From: Leisingera sp. NJS204
Lineage (GTDB): Bacteria; Pseudomonadota; Alphaproteobacteria; Rhodobacterales; Rhodobacteraceae
Reading direction: 5' to 3'
Assembly: GCF_004123675.1 (NCBI RefSeq)
Contig: NZ_CP035417.1
Span: 1,355,501-1,419,500 of the forward strand
Length of the DNA: 64,000 nucleotides
Shown here: positions 35,604 to 43,375 of the stretch, one piece after another
Layout of the letters: every line of letters starts with the position of its first letter
Position numbering within the stretch: position 1 is the stretch's first letter
Notes under the pieces: model-generated
What the model saw: the letters and a program-made list of their open reading frames with translations, nothing else
What the model was told of the DNA's origin: nothing
Databases searched by the model: none
Position numbers and translations under genes: made by a program

Positions 35604-35654
35604 CATGGGCAAAGAGCGTTTAGACATCGAGTGCCGGAACGCTCTTTGCCCATG
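35604..35654. repeat. 17-bp perfect inverted repeat
   Basis: CATGGGCAAAGAGCGTT (35604-35620) and its exact complement (35638-35654) enclose a 17-nt loop. It lies 80 bp after metZ and 55 bp before the IS1182-type element. It may end the metZ transcript or be a leftover mobile-element tip. T-run support is weak. Confidence 0.85.
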
Positions 35655-35708
35655 AGATTTTCAGCAAAAGCAGCTGTTCGTCTTTCGCGCAGCGGAAACA
35701 ACGTGAGA

Positions 35709-37263
35709 GCCGATGTCGTTGAAAAACCCGTTGTTTTTGGCGGCATACCCGGGGTTATGGACCTGATTTCCTGGAGTAATCTGTGGTTGCACCGCTCTTT
35801 TTACGCAGCGGCAGGCACTATTGGCTTCAGTTTGGCCGGTTTCCTGAGGTTCTGGGCGGTGGCTGCTAAGGTGAACTCGTCCTGGACGCCACATGGGCCT
35901 CGTAGCCGGAGCCGCCCCAGCCCGAGGATGCGTTTGAGGTGCGCGAAGAGCATTTCGACCTTCTGACGCCGCCTCTGGGCGGTCGGGTTGTAGCCGGAGG
36001 CCGTGCAGAGCCGGGCGAAGTCTCTCACGATCTCATATTTGTCTCGATTGATGCTGCGCGTTGCAGTGTCGGGGCAGCATTTTTGCTTCGATAGGCAGGT
36101 CTGGCTGTCGAGTTTTGAGCTGCGGTACTGGCGGCGGCCGGGCTTGGGGTTGTGTCTTCTGGGATCAGAATAATTTCGCCGGGTGTGGCGCAGTTCTTTA
36201 CCTTCCGGGCAGATGTAGCGGTCATTTTCTTCGTCCCATGTGAAGTCGGATCGCGACCGGATGCCATCCTTGCGCTTTGAATGATCAAAGACCGGAATGA
36301 ACGGGAGTATCTTCCGCTTGAGCGTCAGCCAAACCAGATTATCAGATGAGCCATAGGCGGTGTCCGCTGCGGCCCGATCAGGCTTCAGGCCAAAGCGCTC
36401 TTCCGTCCGGCCGGTCATCTTGCGCATGGCACCCGCCTCTGCCTGCCGGATCGAGCGGCTGGCATCCACGTCAAGAATGATCCCATGATCCGTGTCGATC
36501 AGGTAATTGTCTGAATAGGCAAAGAATGCAGGTCCTTTGCGAGCCGCGGTCCATTGGCTGGCGGGATCGGCATGTGCCGTGAACTTGGGTGTTGTCTCAC
36601 CGGCCGCACCGAATGCTGCGTCATCGAGAGTGTCGAGATACTCGCGCACCGCCCGTGATATATCATTGGGATCGATCTCCCTGGCCACCCATTCTTCGGG
36701 ATTGCTGGAGTTCTGCTTCTGAACATCCGCAACAATCAGGCTGGCATCCACGGCGACCCCCTGGCCACCGACAAGCCCTTCCGGCACGCATCTTTCAACA
36801 GTCGTCTCAAAAACATGACGCAGCAGATCACTGTCGCGGAAGCGACCGTGCCGGTTCTTGGAGAATGCCGAGTGATCCGGGATGCGGTCAGTCAGATCAA
36901 GGCGGCAAAACCAGCGACAGGCCAGGTTCAGATGCACCTCTTCGCAAAGCCGCCGTTCGGATCGGATGCCAAAGCAGTAGCCAACCACAAGCATGCGGAT
37001 CATTGGTTCAGGATCGGCCGATGGCCGGCCCGTGCGGCTGTAGAAACCCGCCAGATGACCCCGGATGCCGCTCAGATCGAGATGCCGGTCAATCGATCGC
37101 AGCAGATGATCCTACGGGACATGCTCCTCCAGAGAGAAGTCGTAAAAGAGTTCGGCCTGCGCCGCCTGCCTCGGTCCCGTCATCGCCAACCCTCCCGCTT
37201 AATGCGGATATTGAATCAGCCACTTAATCGCCGATCAAGTAGGAGTTTTTCAACGACATCGGC
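35709..37263 (-). mobile_element. IS1182-type insertion sequence
   Basis: Bounded by a perfect 19-bp inverted repeat: GCCGATGTCGTTGAAAAAC at 35709-35727 and its complement at 37245-37263. Length about 1,555 bp, normal for the family. Contains one transposase gene on the minus strand, interrupted by an amber codon. I see no clear target duplication in the flanks, so one side may have been rearranged. Confidence 0.9.
35801..37183 (-). pseudogene. IS1182-family transposase with an in-frame amber codon
   Basis: Starting at ATG 37183 (after GGGAGGG) the protein reads MTGPRQAAQAELFYDFSLEE, then HVP and TAG at 37114-37112, then DHLLRSIDRHLDLSGIRGHL and on without a break to 35801, 459 sense codons in all. 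The N-terminal DUF772 part, RMLVVGYCFGIRSERRL, and the DDE region (VAVDASLI, DTAYGSSDNL) are recognisable. CAG to TAG is the simplest lesion. A shorter 400-residue product could start at ATG 37003 but would lack part of the N-terminal domain. Confidence 0.87.
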
Positions 37264-37499
37264 CAATTATTGACCGATGCTGTTCGCAACTGAGATTTTT
37301 GCGTGGCTTGCGGAAGTCGCTCATATGTATCCGGCCTTTTTGTCGGCTCGCGGGCCGTTGCCACTGTGGGTTACGAACGCGCCTTGGTCTCATTACTGTC
37401 CGGATCTGTGACGACCCAATTGGCTCTCAGACTTTGGGGGCGTCGTTTCTCCGTTCCAAGCTATTCTCCTTCGCGAACTTCGGTGACCCTTTAGGCGCT
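37264..37499. other. Non-coding stretch between IS1182 and the IS110 remnant
   Basis: 236 bp without a credible gene; probably the non-coding end of the IS110-type element. No inverted repeats stand out, as expected for that family. Confidence 0.4.
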
Positions 37500-38557
37500 T
37501 CAAATTGCGCCCAGAGGCTCATTCCTGTTTGGCTCACAGGTTGAGCCATAGCGCAAAACACTCCATGCGGTGCGGGCCAGTTTGTTAGCCAAGGCAACGG
37601 CGGCCTTGTTATGCGGCATGCGGCCGACAGCGCTTCTTAACCAAGGTTCAAAGTCCAAAGCATCCCAGCGATGAGGGCGCATCAGGATGACATTGGCGGC
37701 CTGAACGAGCAGCATTCGCAAATAGCCATTGCCGCGCTTGCTGATCCGACCAAGGATTGTTCTCCCACCAGTACTGAATTGGCGCGGCACGAGACCGACC
37801 TAATCGGCAAAGTCCCGGCCGCGGTCAAACACGTCGCCCTGGCCAATTGCCGCGACTATCGCAGTCGAGATCAGGCGGCCGATCCCCGGGATGGTCATAA
37901 TGTTGGCGCTGTTCTCCTCCGACCGGCCGATCTCTTCTATTTCCGATGAGATCGCCTTGATCCTTTCGTCGATCCAGAGCCAGTCGCCATAGAGCCCCAG
38001 GAGGGTGGTGCGCATCCGCGGTGAGATTTCTGCCCGCCGGTTTTCAAGGATCGCCTCAAACGAACTCTGCAGTGCATGTCTTCCAGCGCGCACGGTGATG
38101 CCTTGCTCAATCAAGAACGCCCGGATCTGATTGCTTGTCGCGGCGCGCCACAAGCCTGGAGCGCACGCGGTGCAGCGCTTGCAGGTCCAACTGATATTGG
38201 CTCTTTTCGGCAACCGTGCGCAAGTTCGGCCTCATCGCCGCCTCTGCAATCGCTTCCGCGTCGTTGTAGTCGTTCTTCTGGCCCTTCTTGAAGGGCTTGA
38301 CGTAAATCGCCGGGATGATCCGAGGCTCGAAACCAAGCTCTCGCAACATACGACTGACAAAATGAGCGCTCATACAAGCCTCCATGCCGACGACGCATCG
38401 CGGAAGCTTTCAAAGTTCGGCTTCAGCGCTGACCGTTTAATCTTCTTGCGTAAAACACGCTCGCCAGCATGATCAAAACCAACGAGATGGAAGGTTTCCT
38501 TCCCGACATCGACGCCGATGAGCCGTCGTCGCCTGAAAACCAAATGTGCGAAAGATA
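37500..38557 (-). pseudogene. IS110-family transposase, multiply broken
   Basis: Pieces of one transposase lie in order in different frames. The RuvC-like N-terminus (LIGVDVGKETFHLVGFDHAG) is followed by a frameshift near 38405. Then come GMEACMSAHFVSRML and KNDYNDAEAIAEAA, a second frameshift near 38135, and the transposase_20 domain with TIPGIGRLISTAIVAAIG. An amber codon at 37802-37800 interrupts FAD-VGLVPRQF, where the family usually has Trp. The C-terminus ends at 37500. At least three lesions make it inactive. Confidence 0.9.
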
Positions 38558-38646
38558 TTTGACAGTTGAGCTGCCCCCTGAATTTCGGACACTGACGTAA
38601 GCTATGATTTGTTGTCTGCTGGTCTTCGACGAAGAGGAGATCAGAG

Positions 38647-38940
38647 ATGTCGAAACGGAAGAACCACTCGCCCGAGTTCAAGGCGAAAGCCGCGCTTGAG
38701 GCTTTGAAGGGTGAGCGAACTGCGGCTGAGCTTGCCAGCCAATTCGGCGTCCATCCCACGATGATCCACAGCTGGAAACGCGCTCTGCTGGAAGGCGCGT
38801 CCGGCGTGTTTGAACACGGCGGAAAGAAGTCCCCAGAGATCGACGAGGAGCAGGTCAAAGAACTGCACGCGAAGATCGGGGAGCTGGCTGTCGCCAACGA
38901 TTTTTTGTCACGAAAGCTCAAGCCGTGGACCGGCAAGTGA
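38647..38940 (+). CDS. IS3-family transposase OrfA
   Basis: 97 residues: a helix-turn-helix region (HSPEFKAKAALEALKGERTA then ELASQFGVHPTMIHSWKRAL) and a C-terminal leucine-zipper-like part. This is the DNA-recognition half of the IS3 transposase. It overlaps OrfB, which is in the -1 frame; the AAAGCTCAAG region near the overlap is where frameshifting would occur. Confidence 0.9.
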   Translation: MSKRKNHSPEFKAKAALEALKGERTAAELASQFGVHPTMIHSWKRALLEGASGVFEHGGKKSPEIDEEQVKELHAKIGELAVANDFLSRKLKPWTGK

Positions 38941-39837
38941 GGCGCAAGATGGTTGAGCCTGCCAATACCAACCTGTCGATTGGCAAGCAGTGCAAGCTGC
39001 TGTCGATCTCGCGGTCGTCGTTTTACTGCACGCCCAAGGGCGAGACGGCGATGAACCTGATGTTGATGCGCCGGATCGAGGAACAGTTCCTGGAAACGCC
39101 GTTCTTTGGTGTCCGCCAGAAGACTTGGCACCTCCGAAACGACGGGCACCTTGTGAACGAGAAGCGCATCCGACGCTTGATGCGGCTGATGGGCTTGATG
39201 CCGATCTATCAGAAACCAAACACCAGCAAAGCAGCGAAAGGGCACAAGACCTATCCCTATCTGTTGCGTGGTCTACGCCTGGAGCGTCCCAATCAGGTGT
39301 GGTGTGCCGACATCACGTATCTGCCAATGCGCAGGGGCTTTCTGTATCTGGCGGCGATCATGGATTGGCACACCCGAAAGGTGCTGGCCTGGCGCCTTTC
39401 GAACACGCTGGAAGCAGACTTCTGCGTCGAGGCACTGAACGAGGCCATCGCCAGGTTTGGCCCGCCGGAAATCATGAATACGGATCAGGGCAGCCAGTTC
39501 ACATCTTTTGCCTGGACGAGCAGATTGCGCCGATCCGGCGTGCGGATCTCCCCTCTCGCGCATGCACACATGCGCTGCCGGGCAGCGGATGGATGGCAAG
39601 GGGCGCTTCCTCGATAACATCTTCGTCGAGCGGCTCTGGCGGTCGTTGAAATACGAATGCGTCTGCCTGCAGGCCTGGGAGGCCGGATCAGAGGCGAAGG
39701 CCGGCGTTGGGAAATGGATCGATTTCTACAACCGAAAACGCCCACACTCCGCCCTTGGCGGCAAACCCCCAGCCGTGGTCTTTTGGCTGAGAAAAGAAGA
39801 AACCCAAACCGATCAGCAGGAGCAGAGAGTAGCTTAA
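38925..39837 (+). pseudogene. IS3-family transposase OrfB, disrupted by a 37-bp insertion
   Basis: The rve integrase half. The first part runs through VWCADITYLPMRRGFLYLAA (first Asp) and MNTDQGSQFTS (second Asp) to SGVRIS. Then 37 extra bases (39552-39588) shift the frame. The second part resumes at MDGKGRFLDNIFVERLWRSL (third catalytic Glu) and ends at 39837. Without the insert SGVRIS joins MDGKGR exactly, as in intact relatives. Therefore inactive. Confidence 0.88.
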
Positions 39838-39889
39838 CCTACGTCAAAACCTGTCCAAACATTGGGGAGTAGCTCAAGTACCCCTGATG

Positions 39890-40085
39890 CGCACATCCCG
39901 CAAGAAACGCATCGGCGTGGGCCGTTCGCTCAATCGCCTGCGCAACCTGGTCGAGCGGTGCTTCTACAAGCTCAAGAACGCCAGGCGCGTCGCAACACGC
40001 TACGTCAAGACGGCTGAGAACTTCCTAGGCTTCATCGACATCACGTCGATCCGCCTTTGGCTCCGACATTTGGCAACATGACCTA
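39890..40085 (+). mobile_element. IS5/IS427-type element, right-end fragment 1
   Basis: Only the transposase C-terminus remains (LRNLVERCFYKLKNARRVAT, ending RLWLRHLAT) with the right tip CAACATGACC. Its left side is cut by the IS3 element. It ends directly at the complete IS5 copy. Confidence 0.85.
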
Positions 40086-40146
40086 GGCGGTGTTGACAAA
40101 AGGGATTCACAACGCACCGCAGGCGTGATTCAAGCTGGTATCTTCG

Positions 40147-40578
40147 ATGGAGACCAGCTTGGCACGAGATCTGATGACGGATGAGGAATGGGCGTTTTTT
40201 GAACACTTCATCCTCGCTATCCGCGCTGCAATCGGGCGCAAACCGGCCAACCACCGCCTTGTTCTGGATGGGATTTTCTGGATATCCAGAACCGGGTCCC
40301 CGTGGCGGGACCTACCTGAGGAGTTCGGCAAATGGTCCAGCGTTTACCGCCAGTTCAGGCGCTGGACCCTGGCAGGGCTTTGGGAGGATATCCTGGATGC
40401 CCTGAACCAGAGCAGAGCCGTCCCCGACGCCCTGCAAATGGTTGATAGCACCGTGATCCGCGCGCACCACCAAGCCGCTGGCGCAAAAGGGGGACTCCGG
40501 AACAGGGTTTTGGCCGCTCAAGAGGTGGGTTTTCGACCAAGATCCACCTCCGCGTCAACGCGCACGGGTTGCCAATGA
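40147..40578 (+). CDS. IS5-family transposase, first frame (OrfA)
   Basis: 143 codons: DUF4096-type N-terminus (LARDLMTDEEWAFFEHFILA) and the first catalytic Asp in MVDSTVIRAHHQAAGAKGG. The slippery run GCAAAAGGGGG (40483-40493) lies at this point; a -1 shift there gives TPEQGFGRSRGGFSTKIHLR and continues into the second frame. The product made without shifting ends at 40578. Confidence 0.87.
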   Translation: METSLARDLMTDEEWAFFEHFILAIRAAIGRKPANHRLVLDGIFWISRTGSPWRDLPEEFGKWSSVYRQFRRWTLAGLWEDILDALNQSRAVPDALQMVDSTVIRAHHQAAGAKGGLRNRVLAAQEVGFRPRSTSASTRTGCQ

Positions 40579-40934
40579 GAACCGAGATCACGCCGGGGCA
40601 AACGTCAGATTACCTTGGCTTTGATCTTGTCATGGCTGACAACCTGCCCGAGCCGAAAGTGCTGCTGGCAGATCGTGGATATGACGCTGATCGCATTCGG
40701 GAAAACATGAACGAGCGCATTATCCAGCCGCAAATCCCGATGCGAAAGACCCGCAAGATGCGTGTTGGAGTGGATCATACGCTTTACCGGCTGCGCAATA
40801 TGGTCGAACGGTGCTTCAACAAGCTCAAGAACGCGCGCCGTGTCGCAACCCGTTATGACAAAACTGCTGAGAGTTTTCTGGGTTTCATCGACATCACGTC
40901 AATCCGCCTATGGTTCCGCCATTTGTCAACATGA
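40483..40934 (+). CDS. IS5-family transposase, second frame (OrfB)
   Basis: Entered by -1 frameshifting at A4G5 (40485-40493). Contains RSRGGFSTKIHLRVNAHGLP, the second Asp in VLLADRGYDADRIRE, and the Glu region LRNMVERCFNKLKNARRVAT, ending FRHLST. The fused protein would be near 260 residues and looks intact, so this is the one element here likely to be active. A stand-alone start at 40569 is possible. Confidence 0.82.
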
Positions 40935-40936
40935 CC

Positions 40937-41072
40937 TAGTCGAGAGATGCTTCAACAAATTGAAGAATGCCCGGCGTGTGGCAACCCGCTATGACAAGAC
41001 AGCCGAAAGCTTCCTCGGCTTCATAGACATCACTTCGATCCGCCTCTGGATCCGCCATTTGTCAACATGACC
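40937..41072 (+). mobile_element. IS5/IS427-type element, right-end fragment 2
   Basis: A third transposase C-terminus (LVERCFNKLKNARRVATRYD, ending RLWIRHLST) with right tip CAACATGACC at 41063-41072. Its first codons CTA-GTC-GAG span the TA where the complete copy sits, so an element apparently inserted inside this older copy. Confidence 0.85.
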
Positions 41073-41157
41073 TAAGCAAGGTGAAAATACATAAGCCAAG
41101 AGCTGTTGTCTGAACCGCCTAAATGGGACTCGTTTTCAAAACTGAACAGTTGGAATA

Positions 41158-42705
41158 TTATTGCGCCAAGTCGAGCGCGTATTCCTGATAGATGACTGGG
41201 CTAAAAATTGAATTCACTTGAACGGGGCGCTGGGGTAGCAAATCTGTCGCGAAAACCTTGGCGGCTTCGAAGTCTTTGGTTTTCAAAGACCTTAGATCCT
41301 CTGGGAAAGGGATTTGCGGTTGATTTTCAGTACGGCTGGCCAAATTGAAACCCCAGATGCCAAACGATGGAATCGGGATTTGGTAATTCGCAACTTCGGG
41401 AAAAACCGCTTTGAGGGTCTCAGAAACAGTCCAATAGGTGTGCGGCGAAAAGAACGGAGAGCTGCTTTGAGTCACAAGCGTACCATCTTCGGTCAGGACC
41501 GCAGCGACCATAGCATAGAATTCCACAGAATAGAGCTTGGACAGAGCTTCGTTGTGGGGGTCTGGGAAGTCGATAATGATCCGGTCGTACCGCTGGTCCG
41601 TTTCTTTAACAAAAAGAAAGGCATCCTGATTGTAGACGTGCAGCTGCGAGGCCTGCATGCTGCCCTTGTTCAAGCGGACCACCGGCGCAAAGTCTCTCCC
41701 CAAGTCCGTCATTGCAGGGTCGAGATCCACCAGGTCAATGCGCTCAACACTTGGGTGCTTTAGAATTTCCCGAATCGCCAGCCCATCTCCGCCCCCCAGG
41801 ACCAGAACGTTTTTTGCCGGTTTGCCCCAAGACATCACCGGATGCACCAAAGCTTCGTGGTAGCGGTATTCATCGGCCTCAGAAAACTGCAAATGCCCAT
41901 CAATATAGAGGCGCACATCGTTTGTCTTCCAGGTGTTTGTCACAACCAGCGTCTGATATTGTGATTGTTTGCGCCAGACGATGCGGTCGAAATAGAGATG
42001 GTCCTGGGCAAAGGCTGTGATCCAGCCTGCAGACAGAGTCAGGCCGAACAGCAAGGCCACTGCGGCCAGCACATAGCCCATCATACGCCGGGGAGCATCC
42101 AAATGGTCGCGCAACCACAATACGTTCAGAAGGGCAACTGCTGCATTGGTCAGGCCGATTGCAAAAGATGACGAAATCAGTCCCAATGAGGGCAGTAGCA
42201 GCAGTGGAAACATCACTGACCCGAGCAGCGCGCCAAGATAGTCTAGTGACAGCACGCCTGAAATCGACTCCCGGACTGTGGAGCCTTCCGACAGAACCCG
42301 GGTCAGCAAAGGAATTTCAAGCCCGACCAGAAACCCGATAGCCGAGATGAAGGTGAACATTCCCACTGTATAAAACCAGGGTGCCATCGGAAAGAGCATG
42401 AAAAGGGAGATGCTGCACAGCCCGCCAACCAGGGCCAGAATAATCTCTACCCGGACAAAGGCCTGGATCAGGTTTCCATTGATGAAACGTGAAACATATG
42501 ACCCAACCCCCATGGCGAACATAAAGAACCCGATTGTCAGCGAAAACTGATAAACTGAGTTGCCAAGCAGATAGCTGGAGACGGTCCCAATAATCAGCTC
42601 ATAGACGATCCCGCACAATGCCACCACAAGGATCGAACCCAGAAGAATTGCGCCCTGTCTCCGGGGTAAATCCTGATAACGGTTCAGGCTGGATGCCTCC
42701 GTCAT
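41158..42705 (-). CDS. Membrane-bound polyamine aminopropyltransferase (spermidine synthase-like)
   Basis: 515 residues. The first ~225 form about seven membrane helices (IVYELIIGTVSSYLLGNSVY opens the conserved membrane part). The rest is a spermidine-synthase Rossmann domain: NVLVLGGGDGLAIREILKH (decarboxy-SAM site), DLVDLDPAMTDL, VYNQDAFLFVKE and IIIDFPDPHNEALSKLYSVE (catalytic Asp). ADEYRYHEALVHPVM matches the substrate-binding gate. In other bacteria such fused proteins are known, but the substrate is often unclear. Last gene of a three-gene minus-strand run inside the island, with base use visibly poorer in GC than the core genes. Confidence 0.9.
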   Translation of the reverse strand: MTEASSLNRYQDLPRRQGAILLGSILVVALCGIVYELIIGTVSSYLLGNSVYQFSLTIGFFMFAMGVGSYVSRFINGNLIQAFVRVEIILALVGGLCSISLFMLFPMAPWFYTVGMFTFISAIGFLVGLEIPLLTRVLSEGSTVRESISGVLSLDYLGALLGSVMFPLLLLPSLGLISSSFAIGLTNAAVALLNVLWLRDHLDAPRRMMGYVLAAVALLFGLTLSAGWITAFAQDHLYFDRIVWRKQSQYQTLVVTNTWKTNDVRLYIDGHLQFSEADEYRYHEALVHPVMSWGKPAKNVLVLGGGDGLAIREILKHPSVERIDLVDLDPAMTDLGRDFAPVVRLNKGSMQASQLHVYNQDAFLFVKETDQRYDRIIIDFPDPHNEALSKLYSVEFYAMVAAVLTEDGTLVTQSSSPFFSPHTYWTVSETLKAVFPEVANYQIPIPSFGIWGFNLASRTENQPQIPFPEDLRSLKTKDFEAAKVFATDLLPQRPVQVNSIFSPVIYQEYALDLAQ

Positions 42706-42785
42706 AGCGACCTCTTTCAGTAGAATGAAGAATGGCCCGGACGCCGAAACGCATCCAGGCCTGCCGTTCGCGTTCGCGATCCGGA

Positions 42786-43373
42786 TTACTTGCCGGCACG
42801 CAGGCCGCCCGAGCGGGCGCTTGAAGGTGCCTTGTAGCTGGACCGCGGGGTGATTGTACGATTGTTGAAGCTTGCTTTTGTCACCCCGGCGGACCGCTGG
42901 CGGCTGATCAGCGAGCCGATCAGCGCACCGGCCAGAAATCCGGTCCCGGAGAACCGCAGGCCGGTCGAGTTTCCGCTCACATCCGAGGCGATCAGACGCT
43001 TGTTTTCCTCGTCGATTTCAACGGTGAAAACGTCACCTTCCTCACTGTCCTGAACCCCGTTTTCGTTTGCATCGGCAAAGCCCAGGAATTTCGCATCCTG
43101 CTGGGTTTCAAGACCAAGGGTTTGATCAAAGAACCGAGGTTCGGAGTTCATAACGTTTGTCAGATACTCTGTAAATTCCTTGATCTGCGAGTCGTCTGCC
43201 GTGGTAACATTGTTTTCACCTAAGAAGGCTTCGTAGTTCATCAGCGCATACTCGGTGCGGTCCAAGACCTGGCCCAGGTCCGCTGTCTGCTCTCTTTGGG
43301 GGGCAAGGAACATAGAGTAGGCAACAAAGCCAGCAATGCCAACAAATGCGATAGTTTTAATTTTTCCAAGCAT
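42786..43373 (-). CDS. Anchored protein with an EF-hand-like loop, unknown function
   Basis: 195 residues. An N-terminal membrane anchor or uncleaved signal (about 4-24, IKTIAFVGIAGFVAYSMFLA) is followed by a soluble domain with ADANENGVQDSEEGD near 100-114; the Asp-x-Asn-x-Asn-Gly spacing fits a calcium-binding EF-hand or dockerin-like loop. A second hydrophobic Gly-rich stretch (FSGTGFLAGALIGSLI, about 141-156) precedes a Ser/Arg/Gly-rich basic tail. I do not recognise the family. It lies 2 bp after the stop of the rhomboid-GNAT gene and is probably co-transcribed with it and the aminopropyltransferase. Confidence 0.78.
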   Translation of the reverse strand: MLGKIKTIAFVGIAGFVAYSMFLAPQREQTADLGQVLDRTEYALMNYEAFLGENNVTTADDSQIKEFTEYLTNVMNSEPRFFDQTLGLETQQDAKFLGFADANENGVQDSEEGDVFTVEIDEENKRLIASDVSGNSTGLRFSGTGFLAGALIGSLISRQRSAGVTKASFNNRTITPRSSYKAPSSARSGGLRAGK

Positions 43374-43375
43374 AT

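Larger units (their letters stand above)
38567..39876 (+). mobile_element. IS3-family insertion sequence
   Basis: Imperfect terminal inverted repeats start TGAGCT at 38567 and end AGCTCA at 39876, with further matches inward (CCCC, GGACA). Length 1,310 bp. The same three bases, AGT, flank both ends (38564-38566 and 39877-39879), consistent with the 3-bp duplication of this family. Contains orfA and a disrupted orfB. Confidence 0.88.
40086..40936 (+). mobile_element. IS5-family (IS427 group) insertion sequence, complete copy
   Basis: 851 bp. Left tip GGCGGTGTTGACAAAAGG and right tip CCATTTGTCAACATGACC are imperfect inverted repeats sharing TGTTGACAAA. TA flanks both ends (40084-40085, 40937-40938), the usual target duplication. 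Contains two overlapping transposase frames, as is normal for IS427. Confidence 0.9.
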
